Assembly: GCA_038380795.1 (NCBI GenBank)
Contig: CM076276.1
Span: 16,160,001 to 16,224,000, forward strand
DNA length: 64,000 nt
Origin: Pyrocephalus nanus
Lineage: Eukaryota; Chordata; Aves; Passeriformes; Tyrannidae
Direction of reading: 5' to 3'
Each line of letters opens with the position of its first letter. Position 1 is the stretch's first letter. A program made the position numbers and the translations under genes. Positions 10,720 through 22,219 of the stretch are shown in pieces. Under the pieces are notes generated by a model. The model made no database searches and had not been told where the DNA came from. It worked only from the letters and a program-made list of their open reading frames with translations.

Positions 10720-11810
10720 TTCGGCAGCTGCAGCAGCGGCAGCGCGCTGGTGTGTGTCTACGCCGGCCGTTCAGCGGCTGCTGAAATTGCTCCCCGCTCC
10801 CTGTGAAACCAATAAGCCGTACAGCACTGCATCGGCGGCTGCCGGACCGTGCCCCTGGGTATGTCAAATTAAACCAGCGCCGGCAGGCTGCCCCTAACAG
10901 CACCCGTCCCTGGGCAGGGGTGAGCACCCGGGAGCTGGGGCTGCAGCTGCCAGTGCAGCATCCACCCCCACCAGTGGAGCCGCGGGGCACTGGGATGACG
11001 ACCACCGGCACATCTCCCTTTCCCCCTCATTAACGCCCCTGGTCACGCCCTCCAGCTGTTTTGGGGCCACGGAGGCACCGGTCTGGGGCAGTGGGTGCTC
11101 CCTCACCGCCCCGAACCTCGCTGGGGTGCTGTTCGGATTACCGGTCTGAGGAGACGAGTCACGTTTCCATGAACTGTGATAATTATTGCAGCAATAGCTT
11201 TAAAACTGCGTTTCCAGAGCTCCACCACCCGCCCGTTTCCGCCCCGTGTGCAGAGTGATGAGCTGTCGGGCACTTGTGCAGCACAGGGTCCTGACGGTCC
11301 CCGGCGGGGAGAACCACTGCCCCATGTCCCAGAGCCCCAGGGGACAAGGACCTGGGGCTCCGTTCTCCCACAGCTGCCAATCACCTTATGCCAGCAGTGG
11401 AAAGCTGCCCTCGGGGCGGGGGTCCCCAGGCAGCCCCGTCCGGGCAGAGCGGGGTCAGCACGGGGATGTCCGGCTCGGGCTCAGCTGCCCTGTGGCCACG
11501 GAACCGACTCCTTCCCGAGAGCAGCCCCTTTTCCCAGAGCCCTCTAGCGTCAGGCATCCCTGCACCCCGCACTGGGGCTTCCCTCGGGCCTCCCCGCCTG
11601 CCCACCCGGTGTGTGTGGTGGGAGACAGGCTGTGCAGAGGGCGGGTGGTGCCTGCGGTTTGCCGGGGGCTGCCAGGCACGGTGCCCGCTCCCTGCGCCAG
11701 GGCTTGGCACCGTTCCCCGCAAGTGGGCACAAATTCTTCCTAAAACACAGAGGAGGCTTGCGTGGGTGCTGACAGATTCCTGCACAGGGACGGGCGCCAT
11801 CAGGGCCAAG
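10720..11810. promoter_or_regulatory. CpG island, candidate promoter or CpG-rich enhancer
   Basis: By hand I count roughly 70 CpGs in about 1.1 kb, far above the rest of the window; with a G+C fraction near 0.6 this gives an observed/expected ratio of about 0.6-0.7. A CCAAT-type AACCAATAAG is at about 10806-10815. An A+T-rich, motif-like insert (TAATTATTGCAGCAATAGC) sits within it near 11180. CpG islands in vertebrates usually mark promoters or Polycomb-regulated elements of developmental loci. No coding exon is recognisable: the open frames here (up to 165 codons, both strands) are what stop-poor G+C-rich DNA produces. It could be the promoter of an unannotated lncRNA, an alternative first exon, or an orphan island. 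Direction cannot be decided. Confidence 0.6.
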
Positions 11811-11814
11811 AGTG

Positions 11815-12370
11815 TTTCTCTTTAAAATTTAAATGGTCTTTTTAAAGCAGATTAAAACTCGTTGTGAAAGCAGCCATGAACATCTGTGATCTCCCCACAA
11901 AGACCTTCCTGGCTCTTTCAGAATTTGCCCTCTTCTCACTAGTATCAGCATAATTCTGCCTCTTTATTTCAAGCTTGCAATATATTTATATTTCAAATAA
12001 TTTTTACAGAGTTCTAATGTGCATCACAAGCTGTTTTTTCTACTTATGTATTAATTGTGTGTGTGTGTCCAGTGCTAAGCCTGATTGCCATGTAATTTGT
12101 ACAACGTAATTAACCATGTAAAAACCACATTACATTGTGTTTGGAAGAGTTACATCCAGTTAATCTAATTGACTAATAACATGTTTTCATTTAGCAGCAC
12201 GTACTGTATTTCCAGTGATTGAATTAATGTCATGTTAACGGCTGCTTTTTGCAACAACATTTGGCATAAATTGCATTAAAAATTGATGTTCGTACAAATG
12301 TATTTTGAATACAGCTCAGCATGTGGCCTGGGAAAACACTCCTGTTGTTTATTAAATTGGCTCCGCTTGT
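11815..12370. promoter_or_regulatory. Candidate conserved non-coding element (strong, long)
   Basis: A long A+T-rich block right of the CpG island. It has TAATTA in GTAATTAAC at 12107-12112, CTAATTGACTAATAAC near 12165, GAATTAATGTC near 12221, GTTAAC at 12234-12239, and ACATTACATTG / GTTACATCC words. Simple-sequence content is limited to one short TG run, so the A+T richness is not repeat decay. With the blocks at 10,080-10,719 it brackets the island symmetrically. Confidence 0.5.
12056..12068 (+). repeat. Short (TG)n microsatellite
   Basis: About 6.5 uninterrupted TG units inside the A+T-rich block. Probably length-polymorphic. Confidence 0.8.
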
Positions 12371-13965
12371 GAGTGTGCTCCGAGGCACAGCACTGCTGCC
12401 CTGCCCATGCACTGAGACCCACGAGACCACTGTGACCCTGTCCTGCTCTGGATCTGAGCCGCCCCAACTCTGGTACAGACTCCTCTCGCTCCCTTGGGCT
12501 GGCAGTGCCTGGAGTTACAGTCGGGCTCCTGGGACACGTTTTAGAAGGAATCTCTGTTCATCAGGCTGTGGTGGGAAAGCTCTGGGCATCTGCTGGTAGA
12601 GGCAGATGCAGAGGCAGCACTGGCCATGCCCCCTGGTGAGCCCCACCACACTATGCCTGGCCAGCCCGCTGGCCTCTCCCACAGAAGCCACGAGGATAGG
12701 ATGGACACATGCTCCACAGCCACCTTCTTCCCTCCTGTCCATGTTTGCAGATTGTCCCCAGGGAGGTGGATCAGTGTGCCTGTAGCCAGGAGACTCCTGC
12801 TTGCTTTGACCTGTAGTGGGAAACAACCGGTGTTGCCTAAAATCCTAAGGTATCACCAGAACCGCAGTGCCTAGGCCCCTCTCCACAGCTCTCCCTCTCT
12901 GGAGGAGCCAGGAGAACAGGCAAGGCCCATGGAGCACAGCCAGGCTGGTGGTACCCAAGTCTGCAGACACAAGTACAATGAAGGAGCCTGAGTCTCTCCC
13001 TGTTTCTCCTTGAGGGATTAAAAATCCTGATTTTTTTATTCTATACCCAGCAGTGCATCCTGTTTCTGCCGGGAAAGAAGGGTTTGGTTTAAGATACCTG
13101 TGAAAGCAAAGGAGAAAAAGGACAGGAAAATTGTTGGTTTTCGTGGTACTTGTCTGGGAGCCAGGAAAGCAGAAAAATAAGGCACAGATGCATTTGTGCT
13201 GATGGCAGCCTGATGTCTTGTCTCCTCATACACATTTTCCATGCCACAGCAAAAACGCTTTCTCCCCACCTGTGTAAGCACCACTCCTGCAAAAGACACC
13301 ACAAGTGGTCTGTGAGCCAGGGGTTTTCACAGCTCTGCAGGAGAGAAAGTTTCCCTTCCTTGGTTTGCCATTTTCTTTGCAAGTTATACAGGCTCCATTC
13401 TCTATCTCTCATACAGTCACTGCTGATTAGTTCCACATGTGAACATACCTGTGCACAGCCTGGACCATGGAGAGGGACATCCTGGAGCTCCATTCCTGCT
13501 GCTGACGTGGCCAGCTGTAACCCCATGGCATCCCCAGTCCGTGTGGGAGCAGCAAGGAGCTGCTGCAGTTGCTTGTGCCCTCCAGCACTGCCCATCTGCA
13601 TGTGCCACCCCCAGCACAGTCTGTGCACCGTGAGGGAAGGAGCTTCCTGTAGATCCTGTTGGAATGGGAGACGTGGTGAGGAAGGCAAGCTGAGCTGGAC
13701 AGCACAGTGCAGCAGGGAACAGCATTTGCCTTCGTGCATGAGGCAGGTGTGGGCTGACCTCACCAGCTAGCAATGCTGCTCCCAGGAGTCCTCAGCACAT
13801 GGCCACCTGCACTGATCCCTGCGGGTTTCAAAGGCAAATGATGGACTCAAGCTCCACCAGAGAATCAGCATAGAGGACTGACAGCCCCGACTCACAGGAG
13901 TGTACCTTGTTGGTCCCCAGTGTGTCATTGCATCCCACCCGAGATATCTGGGAAACAAAAGCGCA
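12371..13965. other. Unique stretch, nothing recognised
   Basis: G+C-rich to balanced sequence. The open frames at 13,089-13,770 (224 codons on minus, 206 on plus) overlap on opposite strands with unrelated low-complexity translations and are taken as chance. Confidence 0.55.
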
Positions 13966-13969
13966 CCTG

Positions 13970-14170
13970 GAAAGAAGCTTAAATCACAGAACCACAGAGC
14001 AATTAAGTCATGTTCATACAGAGCCATTAGTGCTGATTCTCACACTCTTTACATAGGAGCAGCACATAATAATAATTTCCAATTAAATTATGTTTCTCCA
14101 AGGTGCATTAACCACTTCTATCCATCCAATGAATTAGACTCATCTCTGCTGCATGGAGCACTTACACCAC
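13970..14170. promoter_or_regulatory. Candidate conserved non-coding element
   Basis: A+T-rich block with CATAATAATAATTTCC followed by CCAATTAAATTA at 14079-14090 and AGCAATTAAGTC near 13999. Its left edge has an ATCACAGAACCACAGAG word resembling a CR1 terminal repeat; I do not call an element on that alone. Confidence 0.4.
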
Positions 14171-15290
14171 TCCAGAGGGAGAGCAGACAGTTAACAACAC
14201 CCCCTGCTGCGGTGCTAATGCAGGAATACTGCCATAAACCCCATGGGCACACTCACTGCAAACTGTCCACCCAAACAGCTCTGTGGCTCTCTGCTCCCAT
14301 GCTGTCCCGGCTCTGCTCACTCCTGCAGTGTGACATGGGAATACGCCAGTGCCCGGGCTCCACACTGGCACTCAGGTCTCACAGCTGCCTTCTCCCAGGA
14401 CACGGCGTCTGGCGGTTCTGCCAAAGGCAGCAGCTTTGGGGAGGAAATGGCAGAGGGCCCAATTTGTGCAGGAAGAGCTGACCCGCTGCCTCGACCCAGG
14501 GATGAGGGTTTATTTACTTGAGAGGGATGAATGCTTCCATGCAAATTCTTTGGGCACTCAATTCTTCAGATTCATCTTGGTGAGAAATGAAGGGAGATTC
14601 CTCCCATGAAGCAGAGAGAGCATCTGTGTATCAGGGCAGCAGCAGAGCACCAGCATGTATCTGAAATACAGCGAATGGGACACCACGATGTGTGCATGGT
14701 GACCCCAGAGTGTCTGCAGAGAGTGCACAGACACGGGAGCAGCTGCACCTGGGATGGAGCCTGAAGGCACCTTCCCACCAAATAGGTAAGCAGAGATCTT
14801 AAAAAACAGTTGCCTTCTGACCCTGGGGTAAATCTGACCCTTGTAAATCAGGTCAGTACAGTTCCACGAGCCCTGCCACTTCGTCATGATTGCAGTTCCT
14901 CTGTGGGAGTGAAGACCTCGACACCTCTTGGGGATTGAAGTAAATTCCCCTGTGGCAGAAGGCAGTGCAAACACAGGAACAGGCAGGTGTACCCAGAGCA
15001 ATTGCCTACGCCCATGTAAACCCCAGGCAGCTGCATTAGGGAATAGTGAGACTGGGTGGGCAGCAGAATGTCATCAGGGTCCCTAAACCAGGAACACATT
15101 GAAATGAGCAGGGATGAGACAGAGACAACCCATGTGGGAGAGGGAGAGGTCTTTTCCAGGGTCTGCCGAGCCTCTGAGCTGCGCTGGAGGGGAGGTGCTG
15201 GGATGGCAGGGGCACATGTGTGTGTGCACTCCCACCTGCCTGTGCCCATGCTGCAGGGGAGGGAGCGTTCTCACCCACTCTGTCCACAGG
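14171..15290. other. Unique G+C-rich stretch, nothing recognised
   Basis: It contains one octamer ATGCAAAT at 14539-14546 outside any clear A+T-rich block. No gene or repeat supported. Confidence 0.55.
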
Positions 15291-15299
15291 CACAGCTGA

Positions 15300-15460
15300 C
15301 ATACCCTCAGGAGTACACAGTTATCAAAATGTTATAAATTGCTGCCTTTTAAATAGTGTGGTAATTTGCTAGTCCATTACAGGAGGAGTTGTAGTATACA
15401 AGGAGCACGCTATGAAAAATTGAGCCTTCTGCGTCACTGCTGACCTCTGCAGCTGAGGTG
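15300..15460. promoter_or_regulatory. Candidate short conserved non-coding element
   Basis: About 160 bp of A+T-rich sequence: GTTATAAATTGC, CTTTTAAATAGTG, GGTAATTTGCTAG, then CTGCGTCACTGCTG with an AP-1/MAF-like core. Confidence 0.35.
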
Positions 15461-16750
15461 CTCTCAGAACTGCTCCATTATGTCAGCCTGCCCTGAGCAA
15501 TTAGCCACCCCTCAGCACTCATCTGCGTGTCGCTGTGCCTCGGAGGACAACACGCGCCTGGCAGTTCCTTTCCTGGAATCATTCACTGCAGAGGTTCCAC
15601 TCACAACTCCTTCGGCCCAGTGGTCACCAGGAGATGGTCCCAGCAGGGGACACAGGGGCTCTGCAGCCACCCCTCCTGCTGTAATCAGTGCACTTGTGTA
15701 GCCATCACTGTGAGCTGTGCCACCTAATTTTAGAGCAGCAGTTTCTTTGAATTCCTCAGACTTGGAAACAATCTGTTCTTGTGAGAAGCAGTGTTTCCAG
15801 TGGAAGGGCTGCTGCCCAGCACGGTCCATGCAGGAGGCAGCTCTGATGCTTCCCAGCAGGATGTGTTCCTGTGGAGCAGAGATAGCCATGCTCCTCCAGG
15901 TTCTTGCTGACCAAAGCACAGGCCTTGTCTTCTCTTCTCATGGCAGTCCTCAGCCCTGTCCCAGTCTCATTACCTCCAAGTTTCCAAAAATCCTACTTTT
16001 CCAGTGTTGAAGCAAACTACAGTCTTTCTACATAGTATATAGCTTTTATTCAAGGAAAACATAGTCTGTGATACAGATCATCTTTAGTCTCTTAAAGGAT
16101 TCTTGGAACTCCTGCAGGTCTTGAACACAGGGATATAAATCTTCCCTTTGTTGCCCACTAACAGAGGTACACACCAGAGGTCCCCTTTCCCAAGGTCTAA
16201 ACTCCCTAAGAGGGAGTTTCTTAAGGCCAGGAAAGATGCACGGAGCCTTTGCAGTGCCAACTCCAACACAAGAGTGCTGAAGCCAGTGGATGGAGATGAG
16301 CCACAGTGGAGCCAGCTCAGGGTCCTGGGACCTCTGGAAATGACCCTTGGCAGAGCCTGCAGCATCCTGTGGATGGTCACAGCCTTGGGATTGGTCAGAA
16401 GCCCGACTGCACCAGTCTGAACAGACAGCGATGGCAAAAGGCAAACCAACCCCTCCTGTCTCCCAGAACAGCCTGTCACCTCCTCTGTGCAACTGCTCCT
16501 GGGCCCCTCTTTGGAGACTGTTTGTATCCCCGGGCCCAAAGGCCAGGGAGCAGCCCCTGCCCACAAACCATCTGCATGGTCCCAGCCAGTCCTGGCACAC
16601 TTCAGAGCCCACCTGGTTTGTTCCAGCACAGGCTATGTCCCATTCCCAAGCCTTCAGCCAGGAATCTCCCATCCCTGAGGCTTCACAGCAAGGTGTGCAC
16701 CAGCCCAGGACCGCCCAGCAGTCAGGGAGGGTGGCAGCTCAGGGACATTT
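15461..16750. other. Unique stretch, nothing recognised
   Basis: Balanced to G+C-rich sequence. A weak A+T-rich segment lies at 16,010-16,110. Long overlapping open frames on both strands (16,046-16,890) have no recognisable product. Confidence 0.55.
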
Positions 16751-16754
16751 GGCT

Positions 16755-17130
16755 CACACTGGGAGAATTATGTTCATTACACCAGTTTTGTGCTGGGCAA
16801 AGGAATATTTCTCCTAAACCATATTTAATTTCTGCACATAAATCCCTCCAAACTGAACTTCCCATTTATTTCCTCATGAGTTGCAGGTGAAATCCTGGCA
16901 CACACATAAAAGCAAATGCAGAATGTCCTGGCAATATATGCATCAACCCTGGAGATATATATTTTCTTTCCGGGGAGGAAACACACAAACACCAGCTAAT
17001 ATTTTCTCTCAAAATATATATGTTTCAGGACAAAAATAAACATGTGAACACAGGATGTGTTACTTGCGGGCTTTCTGCCCAGAGCCAAGGTGACAACCAG
17101 CAGTTCAGAGAAAACTTGCACACAACTTAC
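16755..17130. promoter_or_regulatory. A+T-rich block, possible regulatory element
   Basis: It contains three separate ATATAT clusters (about 16,934, 16,957 and 17,016) and a CAAAAATAAACATG word near 17,032. More low-complexity than the better candidates, so the regulatory call is weaker. Confidence 0.25.
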
Positions 17131-17480
17131 GCTCAGCTTGCTCATTAAAAACACATCGGGGAACCTCCAGCACCCTGGGAATCCCCGCAGCATTCTCTGA
17201 TCCTATCACAGACACAAAACACACAGGCTGCTGCCGTCCTGCTCTAGGAAAACCCGGCAAAATAGGGAATACAGGAAGGGGCAGCAGCAATGCAGGATCA
17301 GGGGCTGGCACAGCCTGGCAGGGATCCCACAGCTCCCCATCCACCACACCCAGTGCACCCACTCTCCTCCAAGGGATGAGCCAATGCTGCCACTGCAGGT
17401 GGCTGTCCTGGTCCCTGTCGGTGTGGGACAGCCGGGAGCTGGGGCAGGACTTTGCCGGTTTGCATCCTTCACATCACATT
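17131..17480. other. Unique G+C-rich stretch, nothing recognised
   Basis: No repeat or gene signal. Confidence 0.6.
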
Positions 17481-17484
17481 CCTC

Positions 17485-17770
17485 ACAGGAACACTGTCAG
17501 GGAGCTTTGTGGGATCTTGAATATGAATTGCTCTGACCTCACTTAGTCTGATATGGTGGAGTATTAAATCTCTATTTTTCAAGCATTAAGCCTGTGTAAT
17601 AGAAGGATGCTGTGAGCAATTTGCAGTAAGATGAAGGGATATTACTGTCTTGGGAGACAGACAATCCAACCACATCCACAAATTGATAACAGAGATAGTG
17701 GCTTAGGTTCATGCTAGCTATTAATTAAGGGCATGTTTTATGTGGAAGACAATACCAGCTTACACAGGCA
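17485..17770. promoter_or_regulatory. Candidate conserved non-coding element (strong)
   Basis: Motif-rich A+T block with the palindrome TTAATTAA at 17721-17728 just after GCTAGCTA, a GAATATGAATTGC word near 17,520 and GATATTACTGTC near 17,638. Confidence 0.45.
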
Positions 17771-17839
17771 GGTACTTGCTGGCCTCCCCTCCCCTGCGGT
17801 GAGCAGCACTCCCAGAGCTGGAGCGCAGCCAGGTGAGTT

Positions 17840-18420
17840 CGTACCTTGCTGAACTACAGTTCACGCACTTACATTTGAATCTCTGACAGGCAAAATTAAT
17901 TTCTCAAGCCTTTAGAACTGCAGCTTCAAAGCAGCTGTTGTGGCTGAGGAGCGGCCAGCAGCTGTAGGAGCTGTGCCACCGGCATCAGCGTGCGGGCCCT
18001 CCTTCCAGGGACAGTCAAAGGCTTGGCCAGCGCAAAGCACCAGCATGCTGACAGCTCCCACATCTCTGGCTGCTAGTGAGCACTAACCATGTCCCAAGCT
18101 CTTCCTCTGCCCTCAGAACTTGCTGCCTCGTTAGCTGGCTGATCCCCAGCTCTCGGCAAAGAAATCCAACATCAGGTTTCATTCTTTCTTGCCTTTCCTT
18201 CTCTCATCTTGGCTGTGGCAGCATCCCACCCAGCTGAAGGATGTTATCCCTCTCCCACTCACTGCCCCCAGCAGGCTCCTTGCATTTCCCAGCATCTCAC
18301 ATCCACTGATTGACTTGGGCTGATTTTACACAGCCATTAATTTTGTCCTAATTACCAGCAGAATATTACCTTGTTACAATCTTTTGCTCCTCACCCTAAA
18401 ATTTAGCAGCAAGCCTGCAA
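17840..18420. promoter_or_regulatory. Candidate elements flanking a G+C-rich middle
   Basis: Two A+T-rich ends, 17,840-17,950 (GCAAAATTAATTTCTC) and 18,290-18,420 (CCATTAATTTTG near 18,333 and CTAATTAC at 18348-18355), enclose G+C-rich sequence of no evident function. Confidence 0.35.
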
Positions 18421-19610
18421 CATACCCTGACAGCTGGCCACATGCTGGCACAAGAGACCCACCACTGCTTCTGTCTCAGGAAAACCCCTCCACAGCCTCA
18501 GCCAGGTTTCCCGTGCAGGGACACTTGCCCCCAGGAGCCCACAGCAACCCATGGCACAAAGTGAAACATCGTGGAGGGCATGAACAAAGAGACCCCAACC
18601 AGCACTCCCAGAACCTGTCTGGCTGTGGAGCCAAGGTCCAGAGCACCAGCAGTGCCACGGTGTCTGAGTGCTCTTCTGGAGAGGGCTTTCCCTGCTGGGA
18701 GTTGTGAAGCCAAACAGTGCAGGTCAGCTGTGAAGTACCCTATGGAATACTGGAGGAAGCAGCAAAAAAGCCCTGTGTGATGAACAAATTGAAGGATGCC
18801 TTCTTATGGACAAGCACCTATGGAGAAGAACCCAGACAGATAAATCAGTGGGCTATGCTGAGGAGATAGAAGAGGTTAATTTTTTTCCAGATGGGACTAG
18901 AGAACAGCCAGAGAATTGATGACGTGGTGAGGACAGGAGATGGCTCCAGGCAGGCCCCCCTGACACATCAGAGACCTGTGCTGGGCCAGAGACAGGTCAC
19001 ACACATACAACTTTCTGGAAAACTGTGCTCAAAGATGAGTGGAACTCCTGGTGGGAAGCATGAGTGCTTACAAACCAAGGCAGCTCTCTCCAGGCTCTCC
19101 TGATAAAGTGTCCCCTGGCCACTGGTTCCCAGAAACATCAGCTGGACCTAGGGCACATCCATGAGCTGGACAGGAGGGGACCTGCTCAGACATCCCCTGG
19201 CTGAGCAGAGCAAGGAAAGCCAAGTAGAGACACTGGTGGGGGCTGCTGGATAGGGACATGCTGGCCAATGGTGAGAAATGGAAAAATATACAAAACAAAG
19301 GGAAAGAAAGGATAAGCTGGAAGTCAGGCCACTGAGGATGAAAGGAGAAGCTCTCCGAGTGAGAGAGCTCACAGCTGCAGATACATCTGGCCACAGGCTC
19401 ACCCTATCTGCAGGGTCTCCATTAAAAGCTCGATGCACACGGACTGATGAAGCCATAACGTGTCCTGGGCTGATGTGACCATCAGCCCAGCAAGTGTGGA
19501 AACATCTGTGCCTTTGCCCACTCAGCACCCATCCCCAAATCCCAAAGCCACATCTATCCTGTGCCCAGCACACTGTGGATTACAGGATCCCAGGCTGCCT
19601 GCTGCAGCCC
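18421..19610. other. Unique stretch, nothing recognised
   Basis: Purine-rich sequence (many GGAGA/GAGGA words on the plus strand) that might be a decayed mobile element, but I cannot match it to a family. It contains the inverted repeat at 19,465-19,490. Confidence 0.5.
19465..19490. repeat. Perfect inverted repeat, 11-bp stem, 4-nt loop
   Basis: CTGGGCTGATG (19465-19475), loop TGAC, CATCAGCCCAG (19480-19490). This is the most stable short stem-loop I found and is clearly above typical background. If transcribed it would form a tight hairpin, but it is too short for a miRNA precursor. It could also be a palindromic protein-binding site. Confidence 0.7.
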
Positions 19611-19619
19611 AGCTGTATG

Positions 19620-20140
19620 TCTGATCTTGGGTGAGAAATTTCTCTTTATACCAAACTGTCTATTCAAGTCATAAAAATAGGCTTTTTTTCCTTCTGTAAG
19701 TGCAACACTTTTCATATTTTTACTTCCAGCTGTCTAGATAGTATTTCACTTTTTTCATTTCTAGTGCTCGCTCTCAGTTATTTAATGTGAATTTCTAGGG
19801 CATGGTGCCCTTAGCAGACATCAGAGCAATATAACACAAGAAATCAGATATACACTGTTTCAGAGAAGGCAGGAACAAAAAGACAAACTAGGCTCGTAAT
19901 ACATATGGTGCTTTTGATTCATGGAATATAGAAAATTGTATTTGATTATATCTGTAATGGATCCTCCTAACTTTAGATTAGGGTTATGCTGATGGCCCAA
20001 CTAATGGACAGTTTATTGCAGGAATAGATTTCATCCTATCATATTTTTTCCCAGTATCAATTACATTGAATGCTTAAATGCCTCATTTCTGTGGATGCTT
20101 ATTGCTCAACTTTCCTTTCTAAGAAAAGCCTACACACACA
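19620..20140. promoter_or_regulatory. A+T-rich block, possible regulatory element
   Basis: About 500 bp of A+T-rich, mostly non-repetitive sequence: TGATTATATCTG near 19,940, GATTAGGGTTATGC near 19,977, CAATTACATTGAATGC near 20,058, and two CpGs (GCTCGCTC, GGCTCGTAA). Confidence 0.35.
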
Positions 20141-20434
20141 CAATGCCCTGGTGTTCCTCTGCTAAATGGCAAGGAACCACAGGCTGTGCTCCTGGAGCCT
20201 AGGAGCTCCTGTCATCTCCGACTGCACAGGCAAGGAGATCTGCCCTGGAGGCTCACAGATACTGGCACCATTGTGGCACAAAGCCATGATGAAACACAGC
20301 CAGAGTTCCCTTAGCAAACATGTGGATGCTATTGGGGAAAAAAAAATTAAAAATCAAGAGACTTAGTAAATTAACCTGTCTCAAAAGCCAAAAGACTATG
20401 CGGAATTGCTGCTGCAAGATCAACAGCAGAGCTC
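20141..20434. other. Unique stretch, nothing recognised
   Basis: Short balanced segment. No supported feature. Confidence 0.55.
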
Positions 20435-20710
20435 ATGATAAGAGAGTTTGGAAGAAATGACAGTTTGGTGGAGACCATCTCATTTTCAGTGAACTGAAAT
20501 TGTAATACTGTTAGTAAATAATAGCAATAACAATAACAGCAACAATAATAATAGTGACAATAATAATTTCTTTAAAATAATTATTGCATAGTATTTTAAT
20601 AATTATGAAATAATAATATTATTAAACCCCTGAAGAATGGAATCATTAAATTATTACTCTCTGAAGCAGTGTAGGAAATTTACTATTTACTTTATAGAAG
20701 TGTGCTTTGC
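20435..20710. repeat. A+T-rich segment with degenerate (AAT/AAC)n
   Basis: Positions 20,512-20,575 consist of AAT/AAC/AGC triplets (AATAATAGCAATAACAATAA and similar), an impure trinucleotide microsatellite. AATAAT/ATTATT words continue to about 20,630. The decay suggests an old repeat. Flanks are A+T-rich and could include regulatory sequence. Confidence 0.6.
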
Positions 20711-21345
20711 CTCCCTCCAGAATTGATACCTGCCAGCCAGAGGAAGGCCATGGGGTTGGTCTCCCTGAAGAGCAATGATCCCTGATCAGGAACAGACACC
20801 GAGTGCCGTGGGCATCTGTCAGGACTGTTGGCTGATGGTGTCAGCAGGAAGCATGGGCTCATCCCAAAAGGTGACCCCCCAGGCCCTCCCTGGCAATGGG
20901 AATTTTTATTTTTTTTAACCTTCAGCTGAACTCTTCCATTTGCCCAGTGTGCCCAGATGGGAGGGTGATGGGGCTCTTCCATCCCGCTGCATTTTGCTTC
21001 ACAGCTCCTGTGTCTTGGGGAAGGAAGAGTCGGTCAGCAGGGACACACGATGCCCCTGTCAGGAAGGGCAAGGTGGCATATTGGCCACAGCAAGAGGCAT
21101 TTTCTGTAGCCAGGTGGGATCGTCTCATCCTGCTCCTGCATTTTCCTGCAGCCTTTCCCATGGTGCTTGGTGGAGGCTGGAATGCCCACACACAGAGCCA
21201 GCCTGAGCACTGAGGTTGCCCAAGGATGCAGGGGAGGGAACGTTGTGTGGGGACAGCCCCTCGCAGGGCTTGGAGCTTGGGCATGCCACTTCAGCTCACT
21301 CGGGCACACTCATTCACATCCGTGTGGCGTGTTACTGCTACTCCA
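20711..21345. other. Unique G+C-rich stretch, nothing recognised
   Basis: No repeat or exon-like signal. Confidence 0.6.
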
Positions 21346-21349
21346 AGAA

Positions 21350-21510
21350 GAGAGCTGAATCCACTTATTTTTTTCATTAAAATGCAAATTAATTTAATAA
21401 AAAGTGGAATTGTAAATTAATGAAGCACTTTAAAATTCTACATAATACAAGGCTAATACTTACTCTGTAGTATTTCCTCCAGTTAATATCACCACTAACT
21501 CCCCTGAGTG
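21350..21510. promoter_or_regulatory. Candidate conserved element with POU/homeodomain site
   Basis: ATGCAAATTAAT at 21382-21393 joins a perfect POU octamer to a TAAT core. It is followed within about 35 bp by TTTAATAAAAAG and GTAAATTAATGAAG, giving four TAAT cores within about 40 bp. This arrangement fits POU or POU-plus-homeodomain binding. Confidence 0.45.
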
Positions 21511-22215
21511 GGACCAGCTCCACCAATCTCACTGACTGAATGGGGGTCAGAGCTTGCAGAACAGGCACGGTGCCTTCCAACTGTGGCCCAGCTACCAGGG
21601 CAGTTCCCAACCTCCCTCCTCCGCAGGAATCTCACCCTGCAGTACCTGCCTGCACCCTCACAGCCAAGGTACTTGGCAGGGACATTTCCTTTCCTCTCTA
21701 GATAGCAGTGGATCCCTGTAATTTGCTGCAGCCCAACAGTTCACATGCAGAGGGCAGGGCCTGCTGCCCAAACCAGCCCCAGGGACAGCTGCCCTCCCAC
21801 CGTGTTCAGCTGTGACAACATCAAGGTTGCCTCAGGCACTGAGCTCCCTTGGAGGTTTTGGGCAGAGCTGAACCAGAGACTGTAGATCCACATTTTTTTT
21901 TTTTTTTCTCTTTTTTCACCCCAATACAAAGTGCCAGATTCAGGCACTGACTCCAAAGCCAAACTGCTCTGTGTCCAAGCTGTGGGGCTGTCCCTCATGC
22001 AGGGCTGCAGCCAGCCCCACTGTGCTGCTGTCATGCGTGGGAAGCTGAGCTGCTGCACAGACCCTCCCCACTTGTCCATTCCCAGCAATTGCTGCCCCTT
22101 TGCTGCAGGAGGGAGCAGAGAGACTGGAGAATGTGCCTGGGTGAAGCTGGCAGGGAGCAGGTAATGCTCAGGATGACCTGCCTTCAGGGCAAACCTGGCT
22201 CAAGAAAACAACACT
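21511..22215. other. Unique G+C-rich stretch with one poly-T run
   Basis: A run of 15 T (21,893-21,907) followed by CTCTTTTTT is the only simple repeat. Could be the tail of a minus-strand retrocopy, but nothing upstream or downstream supports one. Confidence 0.55.
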
Positions 22216-22219
22216 ACCT

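Noticed and set aside
10589..11825. Open frames of 140-165 codons in the CpG island
   Set aside because: G+C-rich DNA is stop-poor. The frames overlap on both strands and show no recognisable domain or splice structure.
13089..13770. Overlapping 224- and 206-codon frames on opposite strands
   Set aside because: Neither matches a known protein and both cannot be coding; low-complexity, Cys/Ser-rich translations fit chance.
13984..14003. ATCACAGAACCACAGAG resembling a CR1 3' terminal octamer repeat
   Set aside because: No CR1 body lies on either side; the motif is too short alone.
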